Of a stretch of 64,000 nt of DNA, positions 9,260 to 17,805 are shown in pieces. The translations under genes were made by a program, and so were the position numbers. Each line of letters starts with the position of its first letter. Position 1 is the first letter of the stretch. Source of the DNA: Bacteroidales bacterium (GTDB lineage Bacteria > Bacteroidota > Bacteroidia > Bacteroidales > F082); the NCBI GenBank assembly GCA_016285355.1, contig JAEEQP010000011.1, positions 1 to 64,000 on the forward strand. The letters are read 5' to 3'. The notes beneath the pieces were generated by a model, which was not told the DNA's origin, ran no database searches, and worked only from the letters and a program-made list of their open reading frames with translations.

Positions 9260-9949
9260 ATGCGTATCGACATCATCGCTGTTTTCCCCGAAATGTTTGA
9301 GGGACCTTTTACAGAATCCATCATCAAACGCGCTGTAAATAAGGGTATTGTGGAAATCGGCCTCCACAACCTCCGCGACTACAGCACCGACAAGCACCAC
9401 AAGGTGGACGACTACAGCTTTGCCGCCGGTGCGGGCATGGTGATGATGATTGAGCCTGTCGACAACTGCATCACCCACCTCAAAAGCCAACGCGACTACG
9501 ATGAAATCATCTACATGAGCCCTGACGGCGAGCTCCTCGACCAACCCTTGTGTAACCAACTCTCCATGAAGGAAAACCTCATTATCCTTTGCGGACACTA
9601 CAAAGGCATCGACGAGCGCATCCGTGAACATTTGATTACTAAGGAGATAAGCATTGGCAATTATGTCCTATCGGGCGGTGAATTAGGTGCTGCCGTTTTG
9701 GTTGACAGCCTTGTTCGACTTATTCCAGGTGCCTTGGGTGATGAGACCTCAGCCCTCTCCGACTCGTTCCAGGACGGATTGGTTTCGCCTCCAGTCTATA
9801 CGCGACCGAGAAACTACAAAGGGTGGGAAGTTCCAGAGGTTCTTTTGTCGGGCAATGACAAACTCATCAGCGAATGGAGACTTGAACAGGCCATTCAGCG
9901 CACCAAGGAACGTCGACCTGAAATGTACGAAATTTTCAAAAAAAGCTGA
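9260..9949 (+). CDS. trmD: tRNA (guanine-N1-)-methyltransferase TrmD
   Basis: 229 residues from [13 protein letters not shown]; the nine upstream in-frame residues lie too close to the promoter to be coding. TrmD methylates G37 of tRNAs and prevents +1 frameshifting. Family landmarks are present: [38 protein letters not shown] (the knotted SAM site), [13 protein letters not shown] and the C-terminal [13 protein letters not shown]. Its length is normal. It sits directly before rplS, an arrangement common in bacteria, although each gene here has its own -7 box. Confidence 0.96.
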   Translation: MRIDIIAVFPEMFEGPFTESIIKRAVNKGIVEIGLHNLRDYSTDKHHKVDDYSFAAGAGMVMMIEPVDNCITHLKSQRDYDEIIYMSPDGELLDQPLCNQLSMKENLIILCGHYKGIDERIREHLITKEISIGNYVLSGGELGAAVLVDSLVRLIPGALGDETSALSDSFQDGLVSPPVYTRPRNYKGWEVPEVLLSGNDKLISEWRLEQAIQRTKERRPEMYEIFKKS

Positions 9950-9978
9950 TAATCCGTGTCTCGTATTGATTTTTTGTG

Positions 9979-9986
9979 TATTTTTG
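9979..9986 (+). promoter_or_regulatory. Promoter -7 box of rplS
   Basis: TATTTTTG, 40 nt before the ATG at 10027, in the gap after trmD. Confidence 0.45.
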
Positions 9987-10026
9987 CACCCACTTTTTGA
10001 AGAAAAATATACAAAAATCATATAAA

Positions 10027-10380
10027 ATGAGTAAACAAGCACTAATCCAATTCGTTGAAGATCAGATTGTTGTAAAAGATTTTCCGAAGTTCAAGACAGG
10101 TGACACCATTACGGTGACCTACAAGATTATTGAAGGACAAAAAGAGCGTCTTCAGAAGTTCCAAGGTATCGTCCTGAAGCGTAGCGGCCACGGCAAGACC
10201 GGCACTTTCACCATCCGCAAGATTTCCAACAACGTCGGTGTTGAAAGATGTTTCCCGATTGCCTCCCCCATGATTGAGAACATTGAGCTCAACAAGCAGG
10301 GTGCAGTCCGCAAGTCACGCATTTACTACCTCCGTGGTCTGCGTGGTAAGAAAGCCAAGATCAAGGAACTCAAGAAGTAA
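10027..10380 (+). CDS. rplS: 50S ribosomal protein L19
   Basis: 117 residues starting MSKQALIQFVEDQ; the upstream open frame contains the promoter and is excluded. Classic L19 blocks are visible: FKTGDTITVTYKIIEG, RLQKFQGIVLKRSGHG, FTIRKISNNVGVERCFP and the basic tail YYLRGLRGKKAKIKE. L19 sits at the 30S-50S interface. A strong hairpin terminator follows immediately. Confidence 0.98.
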   Translation: MSKQALIQFVEDQIVVKDFPKFKTGDTITVTYKIIEGQKERLQKFQGIVLKRSGHGKTGTFTIRKISNNVGVERCFPIASPMIENIELNKQGAVRKSRIYYLRGLRGKKAKIKELKK

Positions 10381-10401
10381 TCCTTCATCAAACAACAAAA
10401 G

Positions 10402-10429
10402 AAAAGCTCCGAGTTTTCGGAGCTTTTTT
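10402..10429. terminator. Rho-independent terminator shared by rplS and murL-murD
   Basis: AAAGCTCCGA pairs with TCGGAGCTTT around a GTTT loop, followed by a T-run. The A-rich left flank lets it also end the convergent murL-murD transcript. Confidence 0.85.
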
Positions 10430-10446
10430 CGTTTATAGGCTTTTCA

Positions 10447-13200
10447 TCAGGCTTTTGTCCTTGCGAAATGCTCAGCCAAGGCTTTGAATTTTCGCCCACG
10501 TTCTTCAAAATTCTTATATTGGTCGTAACTCGATGCGGCGGGCGAAAGCAGGCAAACGTCGCCAAGCTTGGCGTGAGTAGAGATGTAGCTGAAGGCTTCT
10601 TCCATATTGGCATAATAGAATAAGGTCGGCCCTTCGACGAGCTCAGGGACCTTAACAGACGCAAAGGTCGTTGAGCCTGTCGAAACGCCGTCTAGCAAAC
10701 CCATCATCCTCTCCCCTGCTTTGCCAGTGAATAACAGGTGCAGTACAGGTTGTGCTTTTAGATAATCCGTCAAAGGCTTGTAATCGATGCCACGGTCGAA
10801 ACCTCCGAGCAACAGGAAATCGACGCGCCCCAAAGCTTGACAGGCCGAGATGGCCGCCTGCGGGATAGTGGAAATGCTATCGTTGATGAAAGTCACGCCA
10901 TCGAATGTGCCGACAGGTTCCAAACGATGCTCCAAAGGCTTGAAGGTATATAAATAAGGTATAAGCTCCCGATAATCCACACCGTAGGCATCGCAAGCCA
11001 ACAACGCTGCTTTGACATTCAGATAGTTGTGCTCGCCTTTTAACGGCAATGCCGTGCGGTCAACCTCGTCATCGAAATCGAACAAAGAAAAGACCTTGTT
11101 GTTGACAAACAAATCCAAAGCATCGTTCAACAAGGTTTCATGGATAATAGCCGTATCGTCCTCATCCATGAAACGCAAGAGGTTGATTTTGGCTGCTTTA
11201 TAACGTTCCATCGTGCCGAAATGGTCAAGATGTTCCTCAAACACGTTGAGCAATACACCCACGTGCGGACTATTGTGTACATACTCCAATTGGTGTGCCG
11301 AAAGCTCATAAATCACAATGGAATCTGGTTTGATGTCTTCCATCACGTCAAAACATGGGATACCGATGTTGCCAGTCAGGATAGCATCGTGGCCTGAAGA
11401 TTTCAAAAGATGATAAATCAGACTCGTTGTAGTGCTTTTGCCTTTCGTGCCCGAGATACCGATGGTTTGAGCATGGAACTGGCTGAGAAACAGGTCAGTT
11501 TGAGAGGTAATCTCCACTCCTTTCGTATCGAAATCCTTCAATGAAATGCCTGGCGTCTTGATGACAATGTCGTAGTCATACATCGCTTCAAGATACTTAT
11601 CACCAGCATGTTTCACACCTTCCATGGCATTCTTGTCGGCTACATCGACGATGGCATTAGACAAATATTTGTTCAAGAACCGCAATGTCGACCTGCCCTC
11701 GCGCCCGAAGCCGAGGATGAGAATGCGTTTGCCTCGTAAGCGATTCAAAATCAACTCAAACCCACTGCCCATGTCATTCCTCGCAGAGGTTGTGGGGTGG
11801 AAGGAATCTATGGGCAGACCTTTATTCAAAGCCAATTTCAGGATTTGTTCAAATTGTGGGGGTAGGAAATGGTTGGTATTGAAGCGGTGTAGGATTTCAT
11901 TTATGGTCGGCCCTTCGACAGGCTCAGGGACCTTAACTGTTGCATTCAAACATGCTCTGACCTCCTCCACAGTGCCAACACATTCAAAAGGCTTGACGGC
12001 GGCGGTGCCGTTCAGCTCTTCGAGGATGGGACGCAGACTCTCGTCTGCCATCAGGTCTTTGCCGAAGATGGCGGTCAGCTTCTCCCTTGAAAGGAAAGGC
12101 GACAGGATAATCCACGTAAACAGACATTTGGGGCATTTTCCGCACCACGAATCCGTCTTGCTGCCTGCATTGCAACTGCGGAACACGGAATGATAAGCCT
12201 CGCATTGGGAAAATAGTTTTGCAATCTGCAACTCGCTCAAAGGTCGCAAGAAGCTGAAATACTGCACTTCATCATTCAGGTTCTCAGCCACATAACGGCG
12301 GAAATCGCTTTCAAACTCGATGGATTTGCTGTATTGGTGGTTGATGTTCGTCCCTGGCACCGTCGACTCGTTTGCGCTGTTTTCGTTCGACAAGGCGATA
12401 TATTTTGAACGGCTACCGAAGGCCACCAAAATGCTGATAAATGCTAATAAGGCCGAAAATGGCGTGTGACCGTTCAGATAACCTTCCGCATTGAGTTTCA
12501 GCATGGTCGGGTCGAGGGTGCGGTTGATGACTATGAACTCATTTTCGTTGTAGCCTGCTGTTTTTACGCAGTTCAATGTTGCACCTCTTGGGTTCACTAT
12601 CAAGGGAATGACTTGCATTTCTTTGCGGAGGCATTCTAAAGTAACGACTGAGTCTTTGCCGCCGCCAATGGGTACGAGGGTTTTCTCTTTAAGTGGTAAG
12701 TCGACTTTTGTGAAAGGATGCATAACGCTGTCCATAGATTCCCCGCCTTCGCACGTCCTTTGCAGGAATGACATGGGCAGCGGCGGCGACACCAATTCCA
12801 TCAAATCCGCTTCCGAAACCGTGATACTGTTCAGATAAAGGAACTCACCCAATCCGTTGTAATACAACTTCTTCCAAAATGCTTTCTGTGATTCCGTCAA
12901 AGCGAAAGGCTTCACCACTACCCTTTTCGGACAGGCGATTTTCCAATAGCTCACCAACTCCGTCATGCCGATTTGGAAAGCTAAAGCCTGCAATTGCTCC
13001 TCAGGTATGCTGTCCCAATCAAAAAACGGCCTTGCGGGGATTTCCAAAGTCGGGCGGAAATGGTAACGGTCATCAAGGTTGAAGTCGAAAGCCAAAGACA
13101 AGGCTCCGTGCTCGCGTTTTACCGTCTGGCTTTCGAAAATGAAAGTCGAAAATTCCTTTCGCAGGGCGTCAAATTTGGATTGATTGTCGGTTCGTTTCAA
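10447..13200 (-). CDS. MurL-MurD2 fusion: UDP-MurNAc-L-Ala-L-Glu ligase and glutamate epimerase
   Basis: 917 residues with two enzymes in one chain. Residues ~1-450 match the MurL epimerase type: an ATP-binding PP-loop-like GGGKDSVVTLECL near 178 and a zinc-like CGKCPKC near 352. Residues ~490-917 are a Mur ligase: GISGTKGKSTT (P-loop, ~585), FEEHLDHFG, NDSISTIPQAA and LLLGGFDRGIDY. In the known MurD2/MurL route, L-Glu is ligated to UDP-MurNAc-L-Ala and then epimerised to D-Glu, replacing MurI plus classical MurD. Fusion would channel the intermediate. The start is a TTG at 13200, the first start after an in-frame stop; no ATG lies near. Two in-frame repeat insertions (about residues 420-432 and 838-857) each add VKVPExVEGPT-type peptides. 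Confidence 0.8.
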   Translation of the reverse strand: MKRTDNQSKFDALRKEFSTFIFESQTVKREHGALSLAFDFNLDDRYHFRPTLEIPARPFFDWDSIPEEQLQALAFQIGMTELVSYWKIACPKRVVVKPFALTESQKAFWKKLYYNGLGEFLYLNSITVSEADLMELVSPPLPMSFLQRTCEGGESMDSVMHPFTKVDLPLKEKTLVPIGGGKDSVVTLECLRKEMQVIPLIVNPRGATLNCVKTAGYNENEFIVINRTLDPTMLKLNAEGYLNGHTPFSALLAFISILVAFGSRSKYIALSNENSANESTVPGTNINHQYSKSIEFESDFRRYVAENLNDEVQYFSFLRPLSELQIAKLFSQCEAYHSVFRSCNAGSKTDSWCGKCPKCLFTWIILSPFLSREKLTAIFGKDLMADESLRPILEELNGTAAVKPFECVGTVEEVRACLNATVKVPEPVEGPTINEILHRFNTNHFLPPQFEQILKLALNKGLPIDSFHPTTSARNDMGSGFELILNRLRGKRILILGFGREGRSTLRFLNKYLSNAIVDVADKNAMEGVKHAGDKYLEAMYDYDIVIKTPGISLKDFDTKGVEITSQTDLFLSQFHAQTIGISGTKGKSTTTSLIYHLLKSSGHDAILTGNIGIPCFDVMEDIKPDSIVIYELSAHQLEYVHNSPHVGVLLNVFEEHLDHFGTMERYKAAKINLLRFMDEDDTAIIHETLLNDALDLFVNNKVFSLFDFDDEVDRTALPLKGEHNYLNVKAALLACDAYGVDYRELIPYLYTFKPLEHRLEPVGTFDGVTFINDSISTIPQAAISACQALGRVDFLLLGGFDRGIDYKPLTDYLKAQPVLHLLFTGKAGERMMGLLDGVSTGSTTFASVKVPELVEGPTLFYYANMEEAFSYISTHAKLGDVCLLSPAASSYDQYKNFEERGRKFKALAEHFARTKA
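10633..10684. repeat. In-frame palindromic repeat insertion in the MurD2 half
   Basis: Two inverted ~21-bp arms (TTCGACGAGCTCAGGGACCT and AAGGTCGTTGAGCCTGTCGA) face each other around a ~10-nt loop. They code in frame for STGSTT and VKVPELVEGPT. The arms share the core TTCGAC-GCTCA with the copy at 11905. Confidence 0.65.
11905..11935. repeat. In-frame repeat insertion between the MurL and MurD2 halves
   Basis: Carries CCCTTCGACAGGCTCAGGGA, the same core as the repeat at 10633, and encodes VKVPEPVEGPT in frame. It falls near the domain linker, where an insertion would be tolerated. Confidence 0.6.
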
Positions 13201-13260
13201 GATAAAAAGATTTTATGCCACAAAATTACGAATTATGGCTTGATTATCGCGCAAAAACTC

Positions 13261-13268
13261 TAATTTTG
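13261..13268 (+). promoter_or_regulatory. Promoter of yqgE (near-leaderless)
   Basis: TAATTTTG, 18 nt after a TTG at about 13240, and only 4 nt before the ATG at 13273. On the other strand a similar TAATTTTG box near 13229 serves murL-murD. Confidence 0.5.
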
Positions 13269-13272
13269 CGGT

Positions 13273-13863
13273 ATGGATTTAGGAGAAAAGTTTGTCATAC
13301 GCAGCAATTCGTTGGAGCCGAAGCAAGGTAAAATCTTGATTTCCGAGCCTTTAATGAACGATTTCCATTTCGGGAGGTCGGTGATTTTGCTTATCGACCA
13401 CGAGGAAACGGAAGGCAGCTTCGGCATCATCATCAACAAGAAGTTGGAGGTCAACGTCAACCATATTGTCGACGAATTCCCCGACTTCGAGGCACCTGTG
13501 TATCTCGGTGGTCCTGTGGCCGACAACCAGCTTTTCTTCATCCATACCTTGGGCGACCTCATCCCAGAGTCCTTCCCCATCGTTGACGGCCTTTATTGGG
13601 GTGGTGACCATGAGACCTTGGCCACCTTAATCCACACAGGCATCGCCAACGAGGACAACGTGCGTTTCTATTTGGGCTATTCAGGCTGGGAGGCTGGACA
13701 GTTGGTCTCCGAATTGGTGCGTAACACTTGGCTCCTCAGCGACATCACCAAGGAGCAATACTTCAACACGCCTGCGGAAAAGATGTGGCAGACCTTTGTA
13801 GACCTGATGGGCAACCAGTATGAAATGTGGAAACGTTTCCCGAAAGATTTTCAAGACAATTGA
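13273..13863 (+). CDS. YqgE/AlgH family protein (DUF179)
   Basis: 196 residues, typical length. Family landmarks: GKILISEPLMNDFHFGRSV near residue 20, EGSFGIIINKKL, PVYLGGPVADNQLFFIH, and the C-terminal LGYSGWEAGQLVSEL with a Trp-rich end. Structures are known for the family, but its biochemical role is not settled; the AlgH name comes from alginate regulation in Pseudomonas. The gene is divergent from murL-murD and is followed 2 nt later by the thioesterase, suggesting co-transcription. Confidence 0.9.
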   Translation: MDLGEKFVIRSNSLEPKQGKILISEPLMNDFHFGRSVILLIDHEETEGSFGIIINKKLEVNVNHIVDEFPDFEAPVYLGGPVADNQLFFIHTLGDLIPESFPIVDGLYWGGDHETLATLIHTGIANEDNVRFYLGYSGWEAGQLVSELVRNTWLLSDITKEQYFNTPAEKMWQTFVDLMGNQYEMWKRFPKDFQDN

Positions 13864-13865
13864 CC

Positions 13866-14270
13866 ATGAAAGACTACCTCTATACTTTGGAAATGGAGAC
13901 GCGCGACTACGAGTGCGACATCCAAGGCATCGTCAACAATGCCAATTACCAGCATTATCTTGAGGCAACCCGCCACAAATGGCTCCAACAGGAAGGCTAT
14001 TCTTTTCGGAAATGGCACGATGAAGGTTTGGATGTGGTGGTGACCGAAATCACGATGAAATACAAGACGCCACTTCATGGCCAAGAGTCTTTCCTCTCTT
14101 GCCTGAACGTCAGGAGGGATGGCGCACGTTTTGTTTTCGACCAAGACATTTACCGGAAGTCCGACATGAAGCTCTGTGTTTCCGCAACAGTATCAACGGT
14201 TTGCATGGTCAACGGTCGCCTGACACGCGGCGAGGAAATTGCCTCCCTATTTGCGAAATATCTCAATTGA
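13866..14270 (+). CDS. Hotdog-fold acyl-CoA thioesterase (4HBT family)
   Basis: 134 residues from the ATG at 13866, 2 nt after the yqgE stop. The hotdog active-site block YECDIQGIVNNANYQHYLE near residues 13-31 matches the 4-hydroxybenzoyl-CoA thioesterase/YbgC type, with the catalytic Asp and the VNN-x-x-Y pattern. It probably hydrolyses short or medium acyl-CoA or acyl-ACP thioesters. The exact substrate cannot be read from the sequence. Confidence 0.85.
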   Translation: MKDYLYTLEMETRDYECDIQGIVNNANYQHYLEATRHKWLQQEGYSFRKWHDEGLDVVVTEITMKYKTPLHGQESFLSCLNVRRDGARFVFDQDIYRKSDMKLCVSATVSTVCMVNGRLTRGEEIASLFAKYLN

Positions 14271-14297
14271 CAATCATTTATCTTTAATTCACTCAAT

Positions 14298-17234
14298 ATG
14301 ATGAAAGTAAACAAATCATTCTCAACGAAAGTGCTGCTGATTGGCGCGGCACTGCTCATGCTGTTCACCGGCTGCAAGAAGAACGAAGACAGCAAGTACA
14401 AGTATGAAACCGTGAAGGGCGACCTCACCGAAGCCCGCATCTACACGCTCGACAACGGCTTGACGGTTTATCTGAGCGTCAACAAGGAAGAGCCCCGCAT
14501 CCAGACCTACATCGCGGTGCGCACAGGTTCGAAGAACGACCCCGCTGAGACCACCGGCCTCGCCCACTACCTTGAGCACATCATGTTCAAGGGTACTACC
14601 CACTTCGGCACTACCGACTATGAAGCTGAGAAACCTTTCTTGGATGACATTGAGGCGCGTTACGAGAAGTACCGCACCCTCACCGACCCCGAGGAACGCC
14701 GCATCGCCTACCATGAAATCGACTCCGTGAGTCAGTTGGCCGCGCAGTATTTCATCCCCAACGAGTACGACAAGCTCATGTCGACCATTGGCGCGGAAGG
14801 CACTAACGCCTACACTTCCGAAGACGTGACCTGCTACACTGAGGACATCCCCTCGAATGAAATCGAGAATTGGGCCAAGATTCAGGCCGACCGTTTCCAG
14901 AACATGGTCATCCGTGGTTTCCACACCGAGCTTGAAGCCGTCTATGAAGAGTACAATATCGGCATCGCGCAGGACAGCCGCAAAGTGTGGGAAGCCCTGA
15001 ATGCCATGCTCTTCCCGACGCACCCTTACGGCACGCAGACCACCATCGGCACGCAGGAACACCTGAAGAACCCCAGCATCACCAACATCAAGAACTATTT
15101 CAACAAGTGGTACCGTCCTAACAATGTGGCTATCTGCATGGCTGGTGACTTCAACCCCGACGAGGTCATCGCCATCATTGACAAGTATTTCGGCAGTTGG
15201 GAACCTGGCAAGGATGTGAAACAACCTGAGTTTGCGCCATTGAAGCCCATCACCTCACCCAAAGACACCTCCATTTATGGCCTTGAAGCTGAAAACCTGA
15301 TGCTCGGCTGGCGTTTCGACCGTGGCAACTCCTTGCAATGCGACACCCTCGACATCATCGGCGAGATGCTCAGCAACGGCACCGCCGGCCTCATCGACCT
15401 CGACATCAACCAACAGATGGCCATGCTCTACGCTTGGGGCGGTTCAAGCTCCAACCGCGACTACAGCACGTTCCTCCTTGGCGGTAGCCCGCGTCCTGGA
15501 CAGACCCTTGAAGAAGCCAAAGACCTCCTCCTTGCCGAAATCGAGAAGCTGAAAGCCGGCGATTTCTCTGATGACCTGCTGCCTTCGATTATCAACAATG
15601 CTAAACTCAGGCAGTACACCTCTCTCGAACGCAACTCCTCCCGCGCCAACATGTTCGTCAGCACCTATATTAATGAGGTGCCGTGGAGCCAGCAAGTCGG
15701 CTATCTCGACCGCATCTCCAACATAACCAAGGAGCAAATCGTGGCCTTTGCCAACAAGCATTTCAAAGACAACTATGTGGTGGTGTACAAGTGCCAAGGT
15801 GCAGACGAGAACCAAAAGAAGATTGACAAGCCCGCCATCACGCCCATCCCGACCAACCGCGACTTTGTGAGCGACTTCGTGACCGAAATTCAAAACACTG
15901 AAGTCGAACCCATCCAGCCCCGCTTTGTTGACTTCAAGAAAGACCTGACTTTCGGCAAGACCGAAGCTGGACTGCCCTACATCTATGTACAGAACAAGGA
16001 GAATGGTCGCTTTTCACTCGTCTTCCGCTATGAATTTGGCGATGAGTCCGATTTGCGCTACGGCTTGGCTTCCCAATATCTTGAATATCTCGGCACTGAC
16101 CAACTCAGCAACGAGGAAATCAAGCAGCAGTTCTACAAATTGGCCTGCGAATATTACATCAACGTGGGTAGCCGCACCATCTCCATCAATCTGTATGGTT
16201 TGAGCGAGAACATGCCTGAGGCTTTGGCCCTGCTTGAAAATGTGATGCAAAACGCCCAACCTGATCCAATGGTGGCCGAGATGTGCATCCAGCAGTTGGA
16301 GAAGGCCCGCATGGACGCCAAACTGAACCAACGCAGCAACTTCAATGCCTTGGTGCAGTACGGACTCAATGGACCTTACAACTCCCAACGTAACATCCTC
16401 TCCATTGAACAGATGCGTCAACTTGACCCGCAAGAACTGCTCGACCTGCTGAAAAACCTCAAGAACTACGAGCACACCGTGTTGTATTATGGCCCGATGA
16501 GCGCACAGGAAATGGCCGCCGCCGTCACCGAAAACCACAAGACCGTGGCCGAACTGCAAGCCGTTCCCGAAGGCAAGCACTATGAGTTGCAACCCACACC
16601 TGAAAACGAAATCCTCATTGCACCTTACGATGCCAAGAACATCTACATGCGCATGATCCACAACGAGCAACGTCCTTGGAACCCCGACGAAGCCGCTGTA
16701 AAGGCTGTGTTCAATGAGTATTATGGCGGTGGCATGAATACCATCGTGTTCCAGGAAATGCGTGAAGCACGCGGTCTGGCTTACAATGCTTACGCAGCTT
16801 ACATCGAGCCCTATTACACCGACCAGTCGGAGTATTTCTTCACCCACATCATCACGCAAAACGACAAGATGATGGATGCCGTGGGTCATTTCTTGGAAAT
16901 CCTCAACGAGATGCCTGAGAGCGAACAGGCTTTCGGCATTGCCAAGGAAGCACTGACCAAGCGTTTGGCCAGCCAGCGCACCACCAAATTCGGCCTCATC
17001 AACGCTTGGCTGAGTGCCCAAATGCGTGGCATCGATTATGACATTGACGAGCGCATCTATAACGCTTTGCCGAACATCACCCTGCAAGACATCGTGAAGT
17101 TTGAGAAGGAACAAATGGCCAACAAGCCTTACCGTTACGTCATCCTCGGCGACGAGAAGGAACTCGACATGAAGGCCATTCAGGAGCTTGGGCCTGTCAA
17201 GCGCTTGAGCACTGAAGAAATCTTCGGGTATTGA
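14298..17234 (+). CDS. M16 (insulinase-like) zinc metalloprotease, lipoprotein
   Basis: 978 residues. The lipoprotein signal ends in LFTGCKK (Cys about residue 27). The inverted zinc motif HYLEH lies at ~91-95 in TGLAHYLEHIMFKGTTHFGT, and a third ligand Glu is likely in LEAVYEEYNIG near 211. A second M16 domain (about 520-960) lacks HxxEH, as in the usual active-plus-inactive pair that forms a clamshell. It should sit on the periplasmic side of a membrane and degrade peptides. The start could be either of two adjacent ATGs (14298 or 14301). A strong terminator follows. Confidence 0.9.
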   Translation: MMKVNKSFSTKVLLIGAALLMLFTGCKKNEDSKYKYETVKGDLTEARIYTLDNGLTVYLSVNKEEPRIQTYIAVRTGSKNDPAETTGLAHYLEHIMFKGTTHFGTTDYEAEKPFLDDIEARYEKYRTLTDPEERRIAYHEIDSVSQLAAQYFIPNEYDKLMSTIGAEGTNAYTSEDVTCYTEDIPSNEIENWAKIQADRFQNMVIRGFHTELEAVYEEYNIGIAQDSRKVWEALNAMLFPTHPYGTQTTIGTQEHLKNPSITNIKNYFNKWYRPNNVAICMAGDFNPDEVIAIIDKYFGSWEPGKDVKQPEFAPLKPITSPKDTSIYGLEAENLMLGWRFDRGNSLQCDTLDIIGEMLSNGTAGLIDLDINQQMAMLYAWGGSSSNRDYSTFLLGGSPRPGQTLEEAKDLLLAEIEKLKAGDFSDDLLPSIINNAKLRQYTSLERNSSRANMFVSTYINEVPWSQQVGYLDRISNITKEQIVAFANKHFKDNYVVVYKCQGADENQKKIDKPAITPIPTNRDFVSDFVTEIQNTEVEPIQPRFVDFKKDLTFGKTEAGLPYIYVQNKENGRFSLVFRYEFGDESDLRYGLASQYLEYLGTDQLSNEEIKQQFYKLACEYYINVGSRTISINLYGLSENMPEALALLENVMQNAQPDPMVAEMCIQQLEKARMDAKLNQRSNFNALVQYGLNGPYNSQRNILSIEQMRQLDPQELLDLLKNLKNYEHTVLYYGPMSAQEMAAAVTENHKTVAELQAVPEGKHYELQPTPENEILIAPYDAKNIYMRMIHNEQRPWNPDEAAVKAVFNEYYGGGMNTIVFQEMREARGLAYNAYAAYIEPYYTDQSEYFFTHIITQNDKMMDAVGHFLEILNEMPESEQAFGIAKEALTKRLASQRTTKFGLINAWLSAQMRGIDYDIDERIYNALPNITLQDIVKFEKEQMANKPYRYVILGDEKELDMKAIQELGPVKRLSTEEIFGY

Positions 17235-17263
17235 TTTTGACCATTATGGTTAATGGCCTATGA

Positions 17264-17305
17264 CAATGGCCGCTTCACGATGAGGTGGAAGCGGCCATTG
17301 TTTTT
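17264..17305 (+). terminator. Strong rho-independent terminator after the M16 gene
   Basis: CAATGGCCGCTT pairs perfectly with AAGCGGCCATTG around a ~13-nt loop, followed by TTTTT. Confidence 0.9.
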
Positions 17306-17320
17306 ATATAGGAATAGAAT

Positions 17321-17659
17321 TTATGAGACCATAGTCATCAAATCAGACTTTGTGATTTCCGTCAACATTTTTTTAGAAAGATTTTCTTGTTTCGACAGTC
17401 TGTTGGCTTGTTGCTCCAAGGTCTTTTCGAAAATTTTGTCTTTTTTGGCAACGGCCTTTTCAAGCAGCGATTTCGATGCTGTTTTTGCCTCGTCGGTCAT
17501 CACATAATCGTTCTTTTTGCAGTTCACCTCAAAAATTTGGAACAGTTCATCGGCGTTGTAGTCGGGGAAGTAAATGTAGCGATTGAAGCGCGACTGCAAA
17601 TCCGGATTGGAGTCGATGAATTGCTTCATCTCATTGGAATAGCCAACGAGAATCACCAC
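17321..17659 (-). pseudogene. C-terminal remnant of a SpoVK/CbbX-type AAA+ ATPase
   Basis: About 112 residues remain. VVILVGYSNEM matches the sensor-1 strand, SNPDLQSRFNRYIYFPDY the arginine-finger region, and the rest the lid helices of CbbX/SpoVK-like ATPases. The Walker A and B motifs are absent. Upstream, the same frame continues only six codons before a TAA. The GTG start is nominal. It looks like the 3' end of a deleted gene. The 128 bp between it and the next gene show nothing recognisable. Confidence 0.7.
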
Positions 17660-17805
17660 AAGGCTACGTCGTTTTGCTTATTCCTGAGTTGTAAACACAC
17701 AATGATATGAAACCAATATGGTTTTCAACCCTTTTTTCTCGCGTTCTTGCTAGATTATGATGTAATTGCGCAGCTTTGCTGAGGACCATAATGGAGCTCT
17801 ACAAT

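Noticed and set aside
16014..17114. 366-codon frame on the minus strand
   Set aside because: Shadow of the M16 protease gene; no start signal and no recognisable domain.
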